From MGBC114079 sp964531385 (GTDB taxonomy: Bacteria; Bacillota; Clostridia; Lachnospirales; CAG-274): a DNA stretch of 26,235 bases. The translations under genes were made by a program, and so were the position numbers. Every line of letters begins with the position of its first letter. Within the stretch, counting starts at the first letter, position 1. The notes below the pieces were generated by a model. It did no database searches, was not told the DNA's origin, and worked only from the letters and a program-made list of their open reading frames with translations. The stretch spans positions 1-26,235 of the forward strand of contig CAZHGC010000027.1 in NCBI GenBank assembly GCA_964531385.1. The letters are read 5' to 3'. Positions 15,672 through 23,580 of this stretch are shown here, in pieces.

Positions 15672-17072
15672 ATGAAAAATAAAAATAATATAAATTATGA
15701 GGACGAGGGTGTTTTTTACACTCCAAGCGAAGAGGCTCAAGGCGAATTTTCTTTTGACAATTCTTTTTCAGAAAAAAGTTCGAAAAACTTAAAAACTCCC
15801 AAAAAGCTTCCCCCGCAAAAATCTAAATATCCTATGTTTATGACGCTTGCAATTGGAAGCGGAATTTTAGTTTTTATAACGCTTTTTGTGATAATGCACA
15901 ATGTTTTTAATTCGAATGACGACAACACAAGCGACTATGTTGTTTCTCAGACAACTTATTCATATGAAAATGCTTCTGAAGATATTCCGGAAGTTGGGCA
16001 GGAATATTTTGGTCTTGTAAGATTTAAAAGCGAGATTTCGGATATTTTAACAATCTATAACATTTCAAAAGACGAAAACGCCGATTATACAATAACAGGC
16101 GGAACAAAAATGTACGATGAATATGGAAAAAGCATAGTTCTTGGCGAAATTTCGGAGGGCGATTTGATAACGTTTGTTTATGACAGCGAAAATAGCCTGA
16201 CTTCGATAAAGAAATCGAATAAAGGATTTGAAGAAACTTTAAACAACGGTTTTAAAATTAATTTTGATGATATGACAATATCAAGCGGAATGAAAACTTA
16301 TTCATATTCGGAAATGACAAAATTTACTTATCGTGACAGTGAATTTGACCCAACACTTTTGGACCCAACGATAGATATAATAACAATTTCGGGGTATAAT
16401 GATAAAATTTGGGCAGTTAATTTAAAAAAGGGTCACAGTGAAATAGAAATTATAAAAAATGATAAAATAAAAAACGGCATAATTGAAGTTGACACAAACG
16501 TTTATAAAAAATTAAGCGATGCCGAAACAATAAAGTTGAATGAGGGTTTTCATAAAATAGTTGTTAAAGGCGAAAACATCGATTCTTTTACAAAAGAAAT
16601 TGCTCTTGCGGTTAATGAAAAATATACTCTTAATCTTTCCGAAATAAAAATAAAAACAGGAAAAGTTTCAATAATTCCGAATGTGACGGATTATGCCCTT
16701 TATATAAACGGAGCTTTGGAACTTTCACGAGAGCCATTAAACCTTGAATATGGAACATATTCAATTGAAATTGTTAAATACGGATATGTAACATATTCAA
16801 CTAAATTTACAGTTGATTCGCCACAGAAGACGATAAATGCTCAATTGAAAAAGGAAGTTAAAATGGGAACGTTAACTGTAAATTCAAACCCAACCGGAGC
16901 GAATTTATCGATTGACGGAATGGCGGTTGGAACAACGCCTTATTCGAGCGACCTTGTTCAGGGGCAACACTCGATTACTTTGAAAAAAGAGGGCTACAAG
17001 GACATAACAATCGGTTCGATATATATATCCGACCAAGAAACAATTTATAACGTTGATTTGCAAAAGGAGTAA
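15672..17072 (+). CDS. membrane-anchored PEGA-domain protein
   Basis: A 466-residue envelope protein. An N-terminal hydrophilic, Ser/Lys-rich cytoplasmic part (1-52) is followed by one membrane helix (about 54-78) and a long extracytoplasmic region. Residues about 110-260 form an unassigned beta-rich domain (YFGLVRFKSEISDILTIYNI). The last 200 residues hold three related PEGA-like repeats. The clearest is the last (400-466: GTLTVNSNPTGANLSIDG, TTPYSSDLVQGQHSITLKKEGY); the middle one has SIIPNVTDYALYINGAL and EPLNLEYGTYSIEIVKYGY. PEGA domains are surface modules related to S-layer and cell-wall proteins. ATG 15672 is preferred (GAGG 9 bases upstream); TTG 15633 and ATG 15657 are alternatives. 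The signal peptidase gene starts 10 bases after its stop. Confidence 0.8.
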   Translation: MKNKNNINYEDEGVFYTPSEEAQGEFSFDNSFSEKSSKNLKTPKKLPPQKSKYPMFMTLAIGSGILVFITLFVIMHNVFNSNDDNTSDYVVSQTTYSYENASEDIPEVGQEYFGLVRFKSEISDILTIYNISKDENADYTITGGTKMYDEYGKSIVLGEISEGDLITFVYDSENSLTSIKKSNKGFEETLNNGFKINFDDMTISSGMKTYSYSEMTKFTYRDSEFDPTLLDPTIDIITISGYNDKIWAVNLKKGHSEIEIIKNDKIKNGIIEVDTNVYKKLSDAETIKLNEGFHKIVVKGENIDSFTKEIALAVNEKYTLNLSEIKIKTGKVSIIPNVTDYALYINGALELSREPLNLEYGTYSIEIVKYGYVTYSTKFTVDSPQKTINAQLKKEVKMGTLTVNSNPTGANLSIDGMAVGTTPYSSDLVQGQHSITLKKEGYKDITIGSIYISDQETIYNVDLQKE

Positions 17073-17082
17073 ACACAGCTAA

Positions 17083-17592
17083 ATGAAAAAGACAGTATTA
17101 AAAGAATGGATTTCGGCATTTATTGATGCCGCAATAATTGCGATAGTATTATATTTTTTGTTTTGGCCTTTTTTAATAGAGGGGTCATCTATGGAAAGCA
17201 CATTTAAAACCGGCGACAGAGTTCTTGTTTCAAGAATAGCGGCTTATATGAATTTGATTGATTACAATGACATAATATTATGCAAAATAGATTATAACGG
17301 ATATAAGGAAACAATAGTTAAAAGAGTTATTGGCAAACCCGGCGACAGAATAACAATAAAAGACAGCAAAGTTTATATAAACAATTCGCTTTTAATTGAA
17401 CCCTATATACAAAATCAAGCAACAAAAGGTGACATTGATATAACTCTTGCCGATGACGAATATTATATCCTTGGAGATAATCGAAACCGAAGCACTGACA
17501 GTCGTGTGTTTGGGGCAATAAAGGAATCGGATATAGAGGCAAAGGTTGTGTTTAAATGGTATCCTTTTGGCGATATGGGGTTTGTGAATTAA
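17083..17592 (+). CDS. lepB: type I signal peptidase
   Basis: Membrane-bound serine protease that cleaves signal peptides from exported proteins. The 169-residue, single-anchor form is typical of Firmicutes (SipS type). The N-terminal helix (about 11-32) is followed by box B with catalytic S36 in EGSSMESTF, GDRVLVSR, box D with the general-base K80 in IVKRVIGKPGD, and box E LGDNRNRSTDSRVFG. All catalytic parts are present. AAAGGAG (17064-17070) overlaps the end of the PEGA gene, so the two are probably translated from one message, and the PEGA protein or its partners may be substrates (inference). Confidence 0.95.
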   Translation: MKKTVLKEWISAFIDAAIIAIVLYFLFWPFLIEGSSMESTFKTGDRVLVSRIAAYMNLIDYNDIILCKIDYNGYKETIVKRVIGKPGDRITIKDSKVYINNSLLIEPYIQNQATKGDIDITLADDEYYILGDNRNRSTDSRVFGAIKESDIEAKVVFKWYPFGDMGFVN

Positions 17593-18103
17593 TTATAATA
17601 TAAGAAGTGCTTTTTAATTGGGTTTATAGTTTGTTAATTTATTAAGCGTAACTTTGCTTTTAAATATTTCGCTATTGACATTATCTATAGGGCAAGCGAT
17701 ATGCTGTTTTATGTTAAAAGGTTGTTATCTTCAGCTGTCAGATATACAATGTTTTCTGTATTTTCTGTGTTTTCGTTGTCAAAAACAGTGAAAGCGTTTA
17801 ATATACTATTTTTATAAATTATATCTCTTTTGCCCTCATAAAAGCCTTTTTTTAAAGCTTTTTTCTGTTGTTCTGCAGTTTATTGAATTTTGGTGGTCTT
17901 TCTTTATTGAAACACCATTTTTTATTCATCAAGATATTTAATTATTTGTTGACGAAAATGATTATACTATGCTAACATATTTATACAAGGTTCTGTTATT
18001 TGAATCTTGTTTTTATTTTTGGTGTTGATTGTTTTTTGACGGACATTAACAATTGAAAATTGTCGAAAATAAACAAAAAATATACAATAGAAATATATTG
18101 TGC
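17593..18103. other. AT-rich gap between signal peptidase and carboxypeptidase genes
   Basis: No intact gene. It contains the minus-strand coding remnant described at 17709-17929 and a short perfect palindrome ACAATT-GAA-AATTGT (18049-18063) about 40 bases upstream of the next -35 box, which could be an operator. No clear terminator for the signal peptidase gene was found. Confidence 0.5.
17709..17929 (-). pseudogene. possible frameshifted small gene remnant
   Basis: On the minus strand ATG 17929 reads MNKKWCFNKERPPKFNK before going out of frame. The adjoining frame (17879 down to 17712) continues as 56 stop-free codons, starting TAEQQKKALKKGFYEGKRD and including an ENTENTEN stretch, and ends at TAA (17711-17709). 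Restoring one A in the AATAAACTG run would give a single protein of about 73 residues. The composition is charged and protein-like, but there is no RBS and I recognise no family. Chance is possible in AT-rich DNA. Confidence 0.35.
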
Positions 18104-18133
18104 TTGAATAGTTACATATATTAGTGATATAAT
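18104..18133 (+). promoter_or_regulatory. promoter of the D,D-carboxypeptidase gene
   Basis: TATAAT (18128-18133) is preceded by TGA, an extended -10. TTGAAT (18104-18109) lies 18 bases upstream as the -35. The start would be near 18140, about 45 bases before the TTG start codon. Confidence 0.6.
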
Positions 18134-18184
18134 GTATTTTAGCTTTATAAATTTTGCATATATCAATGAAAGGAGAAAGGTAAA

Positions 18185-19588
18185 TTGAATTTTAAAAAGG
18201 TTTTTATTTATTGTATCACATTTTTTTCGGTTATCCTGAATAGTTTTACATATTCTTTTTCACAAAATCTTGAGATTGAAAATATAACGGAAATTACTGA
18301 AGAGCAGGAAACGAAAAGTGAATCCACTTCATCGGAGGGCGGTGCTGAAACGGCGTCATTGGGGCTTGTTGCCGAGTCGGCTATATTAATTGATGCGGAT
18401 ACGGGAATTGTTCTTTATGAAAAATCGCCGGACAAAAAGTTGTATCCGGCAAGCATAACGAAAATATTGACATCTCTTTTGACTTTGGAAAATTGCAAGC
18501 TTGATGAAAAAATTAAACATTCTCACGAGGCTATTTACGGAATTGGGCCGGGAAGCAGTCATATTGGAATGAGAGAAAACGAAGAAATAACGGTTGAACA
18601 GGCTCTTTATGGAATTTTGCTTGCATCGGCAAATGAAGTTTGTGTTGGTGTTGCCGAGCATATTGGCGGGACAACCGAAAATTTTATGAAAATGGCAAAC
18701 GACAGACTTAAAAAGATTGGTGCGGTTAATACTCATTTTTCAAATCCTCATGGTTTTCATGATGACAACCACTATACAACCGCAAGGGATATGGCTCTTA
18801 TAATGAAAGAGGCAATTAAAAACGAAGAGTTTGTTAAAATAATAAGCACATATACTTATAAAATTCCGCCGACAAATATTGTTAATGAGGAGAGAATTCT
18901 TCATAACAGCAATAAATTTATAAATCCTTACAGTAATTTTTATTATGAAAATTGCGTTGGAGGAAAAACGGGATTTACCGACCAAGCCGGAAACACTCTT
19001 GTTACATATGCAAAAAAGGACGGAATAAACCTTATTTCGGTTGTTATGAAAGACCAAGGAACAAACACATATGTTGATTCTAAAAAGCTTATGGAATATG
19101 GTTTTGGAATGTTTGAAGAAAAAGAACTTTTCAAAAAAAGCGAATATGTTGGAATTTCAAATGCAATTCAGGTTTTTCACAATAAAAAAATCGATTTGGG
19201 TAAAATATCGGTAATTCCGGAAGGTGATTTTAAAGCAAAAGTTCCAAAAAATCTTGAAAAAAATAAAATTTCAACAAAAATTGAGCTTCCGGAGGAAGTT
19301 GATGGGCCGATTAAAATAGGTGATGTTGTTGGAAAAATAGAATTGATTTACAATGGCGACAAAACAACTTATTCTGTTGGCGAAGTTAATCTTATTTCAA
19401 ATACAAAAATTGATACAATTTCCGAAGAGGTTCTTCAAGAAGAAGAAAATATGGAGATTTTTTGGGAAAACACTTTTAAAATTTTAACTGTTGCGGGAAT
19501 AGTAGTTGGAATAATTGTTATTATTGTTGTTTTGGTTATTTTGATAAAAAAATACAGAGCGAATAAAAATAAGTATAGATTTAAATAA
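18185..19588 (+). CDS. D-alanyl-D-alanine carboxypeptidase (DacF-like, class C low-mass PBP)
   Basis: Trims the terminal D-Ala from peptidoglycan pentapeptides on the outer face of the membrane. The 467 residues show a signal peptide (about 1-26), a Glu/Ser/Thr-rich linker (27-60) and the penicillin-binding peptidase S11 domain. Its three active motifs are S90-I-T-K93 (YPASITK), S148-A-N150 (LASANEVCVG) and K261-T-G263 (GGKTGFTDQAGN). A C-terminal PBP5-like beta domain (about 320-420) follows, then a membrane helix (ILTVAGIVVGIIVIIVVLVILI) and a basic tail. SAN instead of SGN is usual in DacF-type enzymes, often linked to sporulation. The start is TTG 18185, with AAAGGAG (18169-18175) 9 bases upstream. 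Single-gene unit with its own promoter and terminator. Confidence 0.93.
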   Translation: MNFKKVFIYCITFFSVILNSFTYSFSQNLEIENITEITEEQETKSESTSSEGGAETASLGLVAESAILIDADTGIVLYEKSPDKKLYPASITKILTSLLTLENCKLDEKIKHSHEAIYGIGPGSSHIGMRENEEITVEQALYGILLASANEVCVGVAEHIGGTTENFMKMANDRLKKIGAVNTHFSNPHGFHDDNHYTTARDMALIMKEAIKNEEFVKIISTYTYKIPPTNIVNEERILHNSNKFINPYSNFYYENCVGGKTGFTDQAGNTLVTYAKKDGINLISVVMKDQGTNTYVDSKKLMEYGFGMFEEKELFKKSEYVGISNAIQVFHNKKIDLGKISVIPEGDFKAKVPKNLEKNKISTKIELPEEVDGPIKIGDVVGKIELIYNGDKTTYSVGEVNLISNTKIDTISEEVLQEEENMEIFWENTFKILTVAGIVVGIIVIIVVLVILIKKYRANKNKYRFK

Positions 19589-19618
19589 GTTCTTATTACA
19601 AATTTGATTTTTTTAATT

Positions 19619-19667
19619 ACAGGCTTAACGGAAGACGGAAATGTTTTTTGTTGAGCTTGTTTTTTTG
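19619..19667 (+). terminator. Rho-independent terminator after the carboxypeptidase gene
   Basis: ACAGGCTTAAC (19619-19629) pairs with GTTGAGCTTGT (19650-19660), two G-U pairs included, with a 20-base loop, followed by a run of T to 19667. The loop is long but the position, 30 bases after the stop, is right. Confidence 0.65.
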
Positions 19668-19833
19668 TTTGAATTTTGAAAATTTGTTAAAAAATATTTT
19701 TGGAGGATATGTAAATTTGAGGAAAATATGAGTGTTTTTGATAAAAAACAATTAGACATTAATTTGTTTGTCGTTACAATATTTTAGTGCACATATTTTT
19801 TTGAAAAAAATCAATAATTTTATAATAAAAATA
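19668..19833. other. spacer upstream of the uronate operon
   Basis: AT-rich DNA. An RBS-like GGAGGAT (19712-19718) leads to ATGTAA, a start followed at once by a stop. A 19-codon frame at 19728-19787 behind GAGG is too short to support. Nothing else recognised. Confidence 0.45.
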
Positions 19834-19845
19834 TTGATTTTTTTT
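19804..19845 (+). terminator. AT-rich hairpin with T tract before the uronate promoter
   Basis: AAAAAAATCAATA (19804-19816) pairs perfectly with TATTGATTTTTTT (19832-19844), loop of 15 bases, ending in eight T. It has terminator form but overlaps the -35 of the uronate promoter, so it may insulate that promoter from readthrough. Confidence 0.5.
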
Positions 19846-19862
19846 ATTATGTGTTGTATCAT
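19834..19862 (+). promoter_or_regulatory. promoter of the uxaB-uxaA-gntR-uxaC operon
   Basis: TTGATT (19834-19839), 17 bases, TATCAT (19857-19862). Both hexamers are close to consensus and the spacing is ideal. The start would fall near 19870, about 37 bases before uxaB. Confidence 0.6.
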
Positions 19863-19870
19863 GTATACAA
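19854..19870. promoter_or_regulatory. candidate GntR operator over the -10 box
   Basis: TTGTAT (19854-19859), CATGT, ATACAA (19865-19870) is a perfect inverted repeat. Its right half also belongs to the palindrome TGTATACA (19862-19869). FadR-type GntR regulators of uronate genes bind short palindromes of TnGTnnnACnA type. The site covers the -10 box, so binding would block the promoter. The operon's own GntR protein is the obvious candidate; this is inference. Confidence 0.5.
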
Positions 19871-19906
19871 GTAATATATTAAAATTTCAAGGAGGGCTTT
19901 TCTAAA

Positions 19907-21445
19907 ATGGAAAACTTAAACAGAACTCTTTTAACAAACGGTTTTAAATTTAATGACGATTTAAAAATTGGTACAACTGAAAAATTACCTGAAAGAATTA
20001 TTCAATTTGGTGAGGGTAATTTCCTTCGTGCTTTTGTTGATTTTATGTTTAACGAAATTAACGCACAAGGTTTGTTTAAAGGCGGTATTACTCTTATTCA
20101 GCCTATTCCGGGCGGAGACTTTTTGAGAAACGTTCTTAACGAACAAGAAGGTCTTTACACTCTTATTGCAAGAGGTCGTGAAAACGGAGAAAAAGTTACG
20201 GACAAAAGACTTATTACTTGTGTAAACAGATGTATCAACCCTTATGTTGACCTTTCTGTTTATAACGAATGTGCAAAAAATCCTGAATTGAGATTTGTTG
20301 TTTCAAACACTACCGAAGCAGGTATTTCTTGGAAAGAAGAGCCTATGGTTACTGATGAGCCTCAGGATTCTTTCCCTGCTAAAGTTTGTAACTTCTTATA
20401 TTTGAGATTTAAAGCATTTGACGGAGCTATGGACAAAGGTCTTGTTTTCATTCCTTGCGAACTTATTGATGACAACGGTAAGACTTTGAAAAAATATGTT
20501 CTTCAACACGCTAAAAACTGGAACTTGGGCGATGAATTTACCAATTGGGTTGAAAACGCTTGTATTTTCACAAGCACTCTTGTTGACAGAATTGTTACAG
20601 GTTATCCTCGTGAAGAAGCTGAAGCTTTATGCGAAACTTTCGGATATAAAGACAATGCCATTGATACTTCCGAAATTTTCCATACTTGGGTTATTGAAGG
20701 TCCTGCCGAACTTGAAAAAGAACTTCCTTTCCCTGCTGCAGGTTTGAAAGTTATTTTCACTCCTGACGTTAAACCTTACAAAAAAAGAAAAGTTAGAATT
20801 CTTAACGGAGCTCATACTTGTTCTGTTTTGGCTGCTTTCCTTACAGGAAAAGATACTGTTGGCGAATTGATGGCGGACAAGTTGTTCTATTCTTATTTGG
20901 AAAACGCTTTGAATGATGAAATTATTCCTTCAATTATGAGCGAAGAATTGACTTATGATGATTTGAAAGGTTTTGCTGACGCTGTTTTTGACAGATTCCA
21001 AAACCCATTTATTAAACACAAACTTTTGGATATTTCTCTTAACTCAACTTCTAAATTTAGAGCAAGAGTTCTTTCAACTATTCTTGAATATATTGAACAG
21101 AAAAAAGAACTTCCTAAAATTTTGACTTTCTCTTTTGCTGCCTATATGGCATTTTACAAGGGTGCTGAAATTAAAGACGGTGCATTGATTGGAAAAAGAG
21201 GTTCTGAAGATTATCCTATTAGAGATGATGCCGAAGTTCTTGAATTATACAAAGATTTATGGGCAAAATGTAATACAGCTGACAAAGCTTCTGTTGCTGA
21301 ATTGGTTAAAACAATTTGTGCAAACGAAGAAATGTGGGGCGAAGATTTGAACAAGCTTGCAGGATTTGCAGATGCGGTTTCAGCTCATTTATTCAATATA
21401 TTAAACAACGGTATGCAGGCTGAAGTTGAAAAACTTATGGCTTAA
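19907..21445 (+). CDS. uxaB: tagaturonate reductase (altronate oxidoreductase)
   Basis: Reduces D-tagaturonate to D-altronate with NADH, the second step of galacturonate catabolism. The 512 residues follow the mannitol dehydrogenase-like fold. The Rossmann start is at 31-43 (IIQFGEGNFLRAF), with EQEGLYTLIARG and FVVSNTTEAGI, then the catalytic helical domain with FHTWVIEGP and KVRILNGAHTCSVLAAFL (Lys, Asn and His of the active site), close to the E. coli enzyme in plan. The RBS AAGGAGGG lies about 11 bases before ATG 19907. It is first in the operon and rich in codons such as CTT and GTT, suggesting good expression. Mannonate oxidoreductase UxuB is a related alternative, but the uxaA neighbour favours UxaB. 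Confidence 0.93.
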   Translation: MENLNRTLLTNGFKFNDDLKIGTTEKLPERIIQFGEGNFLRAFVDFMFNEINAQGLFKGGITLIQPIPGGDFLRNVLNEQEGLYTLIARGRENGEKVTDKRLITCVNRCINPYVDLSVYNECAKNPELRFVVSNTTEAGISWKEEPMVTDEPQDSFPAKVCNFLYLRFKAFDGAMDKGLVFIPCELIDDNGKTLKKYVLQHAKNWNLGDEFTNWVENACIFTSTLVDRIVTGYPREEAEALCETFGYKDNAIDTSEIFHTWVIEGPAELEKELPFPAAGLKVIFTPDVKPYKKRKVRILNGAHTCSVLAAFLTGKDTVGELMADKLFYSYLENALNDEIIPSIMSEELTYDDLKGFADAVFDRFQNPFIKHKLLDISLNSTSKFRARVLSTILEYIEQKKELPKILTFSFAAYMAFYKGAEIKDGALIGKRGSEDYPIRDDAEVLELYKDLWAKCNTADKASVAELVKTICANEEMWGEDLNKLAGFADAVSAHLFNILNNGMQAEVEKLMA

Positions 21446-21461
21446 TTTGGAGGGCATATTA

Positions 21462-22940
21462 ATGAAAACGGAAAATGCTATCAAAATAAATGATAACGAT
21501 AATGTTGTTGTTGCTCTTGCAAACATTGCAAAAGGCGATGACGTTTTTGGAATTTCTGCTGTTGAAAATATTGACAGGGGTCATAAAATGGCTCTTGTTG
21601 ATATTAAAGAGGGCGAAAATATTGTTAAATACGGTTATCCGATTGGTCACGCAACAAAAGACATTAAAAAAGGCGAATGGATTCATACTCACAATTTGAA
21701 AACAAATCTTAAAGGTCTTTTGGAATATAAATATGAACCAAAGCTTAATGAGCTTAAAAAAGACAGAGAAGCTACTTTTATGGGTTATAACAGAAAAGAC
21801 GGCTCTGTTGGAATTAGAAACGAAATTTGGATTGTTAATACAGTTGGTTGTGTTAACAAAGTTTCTGAAAGAATTGCAAAGATTGCAAACGAAAAATATG
21901 CGGGAAGAACAGACGGTATTTTTACTTTTGTTCACCCATTTGGCTGTTCTCAGCTTGGCGATGACCACGAGAATACTCAGAAACTTCTCAAAGGTATGGT
22001 TAACCACCCAAATGCGGCGGGTGTTCTTGTTTTGAGCCTTGGTTGCGAAAACAACAATGTTAATGAATTTAAAAAAGTTCTTGGCGATTATGACGAGGAC
22101 AGAGTTAAATTTTTAATTGCTCAAGATTATGAAGATGAAGTTCAAGAAGCTGTTAAAGTTATTGGCGAACTTGTTGAATATGCAGAACAATTTAAACAGG
22201 AGCCGATTAGTGCAAGCAAGCTTGTTATTGGTCTTAAATGCGGTGGTTCTGACGGATTTTCGGGAATTACGGCAAATCCGCTTGTTGGACGAATTTCAGA
22301 TATTCTTGTTCAGCACAACGGAACAACGGTTCTTTCAGAAGTTCCTGAAATGTTTGGTGCGGAAACTATCCTTATGAACAGATGTCAAACTCCAGAGCTT
22401 TTTGATAAAACCGTTCATTTGATTAACGATTTTAAAGAATATTTTATGCGTTATAATCAGGAAGTTTATGAAAACCCATCTCCGGGAAATAAAAAAGGCG
22501 GAATTTCAACTTTGGAGGACAAATCTTTGGGTTGTACTCAAAAGGGCGGAACAAGCAACGTTATGGCTGTTTTGGGATATGCTGAAAAAGCAACAACTCC
22601 GGGATTAAATCTTCTTAAAGGTCCGGGAAACGATATTGTTGCAATAACCGGCTTAATGGCTTCAGGCTGTCATTTAATTCTTTTTACAACGGGAAGAGGA
22701 ACGCCTGTTGGTGCACCTGTTCCAACTGTTAAAATTTCCACAAATTCCGACTTATATAACAGAAAGAAGGAATGGATTGATTTTAACGCAGGTGCTTTGC
22801 TCGAAGGAAAAACAATGGAAGAACTTTCAGAAGAATTCTTTGATTATATATTAAAAGTTGCATCAAAAGAAATTCGCACAAAAAATGAAATTCACGATTA
22901 TAGAGAAATTTCAATATTTAAGGACGGCGTAACCCTTTAA
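21462..22940 (+). CDS. uxaA: altronate dehydratase
   Basis: Removes water from D-altronate to give 2-keto-3-deoxy-D-gluconate, an iron-dependent reaction in known UxaA. The 492 residues start with a SAF domain (about 12-80, VVVALANIAKGDDV, HKMALVDIKEGE, WIHTHNL). The long altronate/galactarate dehydratase domain follows, with GYNRKDGSVGIRN, FVHPFGCSQLGDDHE, LSLGCENN, LKCGGSDGFSGITANP and LGCTQKGGTSNVMAVLGYAE; several conserved Cys and His could hold the metal. ATG 21462 has GGAGGG (21449-21454) 7 bases upstream; an earlier in-frame TTG at 21426 lies inside uxaB. The stop overlaps the gntR start (TTTAATG). Both normal halves of the enzyme are fused here as usual. Confidence 0.94.
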   Translation: MKTENAIKINDNDNVVVALANIAKGDDVFGISAVENIDRGHKMALVDIKEGENIVKYGYPIGHATKDIKKGEWIHTHNLKTNLKGLLEYKYEPKLNELKKDREATFMGYNRKDGSVGIRNEIWIVNTVGCVNKVSERIAKIANEKYAGRTDGIFTFVHPFGCSQLGDDHENTQKLLKGMVNHPNAAGVLVLSLGCENNNVNEFKKVLGDYDEDRVKFLIAQDYEDEVQEAVKVIGELVEYAEQFKQEPISASKLVIGLKCGGSDGFSGITANPLVGRISDILVQHNGTTVLSEVPEMFGAETILMNRCQTPELFDKTVHLINDFKEYFMRYNQEVYENPSPGNKKGGISTLEDKSLGCTQKGGTSNVMAVLGYAEKATTPGLNLLKGPGNDIVAITGLMASGCHLILFTTGRGTPVGAPVPTVKISTNSDLYNRKKEWIDFNAGALLEGKTMEELSEEFFDYILKVASKEIRTKNEIHDYREISIFKDGVTL

Positions 22941-23566
22941 TGAAGCAAGAAACCTTAAAAGACAAGGCTTACAAATATATCAAAGATAAAATAATAAGCT
23001 GTGAATATTCGCCGGGAGATTTTCTTGATGAAAAAATTTTGATTGAAGAAATAAACTCAAGCCGAACACCTATAAGAGAGGCATTGAACAAAATTGAACA
23101 GGAAAATTTGATTAAAATAATTCCTAAAAAAGGCGTTATCGTCACAGAAATTTCATTAAAAGACATTTTGGATATCTATCAGCTTCGAGAGCTGATAGAG
23201 CCAAATGCCATACTTGAATTCGGCCACACTTACAACAAAGAAAAGATAACCGAATTTAAAGACTATTTTGCTGACGAACAATTAAACCCGATTGATTTCT
23301 ACAAAACAGACGATATGTTCCATGCTTATATAACTGAAATATACAACAACCATTATATAGTCGAGCTTATGGAAACTGTTCGTGTTCAAAATCAGAGGCT
23401 TAGGATATTGACGGGAACGCAACACGATATAACGCCGTCACGTCGTGAGCATATAGACATAATTAATTATATTCTCTCGAAAAACTATAAGGCTGCCGCA
23501 AAGGCTATGAGAGAGCACATTGAACTTTCAAAAAACAGAACGTTAAATGTTTATGCAGATAAATAA
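22940..23566 (+). CDS. GntR-family (FadR subfamily) transcriptional regulator
   Basis: Probable regulator of this uronate operon. The 208 residues have an N-terminal winged helix (about 5-70, with SRTPIREALNKIEQENLI as the recognition region and PKKGVIVTE as the wing). An FCD ligand-binding domain (about 78-200) shows the usual metal-site residues D124/D125 and H128 (DDMFHAYI), H171 (SRREHIDII) and H193 (MREHIELS). Sugar acids usually act as the ligand in such proteins. Its ATG overlaps the uxaA stop by one base, so it is translated with the operon and would be co-induced. The palindrome at 19854-19870 is a candidate binding site. UxuR/ExuR-like function is inferred from context. Confidence 0.92.
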   Translation: MKQETLKDKAYKYIKDKIISCEYSPGDFLDEKILIEEINSSRTPIREALNKIEQENLIKIIPKKGVIVTEISLKDILDIYQLRELIEPNAILEFGHTYNKEKITEFKDYFADEQLNPIDFYKTDDMFHAYITEIYNNHYIVELMETVRVQNQRLRILTGTQHDITPSRREHIDIINYILSKNYKAAAKAMREHIELSKNRTLNVYADK

Positions 23567-23580
23567 CAGGAGGCAGAAAA

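Noticed and set aside
19728..19787. 19-codon frame with GAGG upstream before the uronate operon
   Set aside because: Too short and followed by a terminator-like hairpin and the real promoter; nothing supports a peptide.
21459..22007. 182-codon minus-strand frame
   Set aside because: Antisense to the SAF and first catalytic part of uxaA; the translation is Asn/Phe-rich shadow sequence with no motif.
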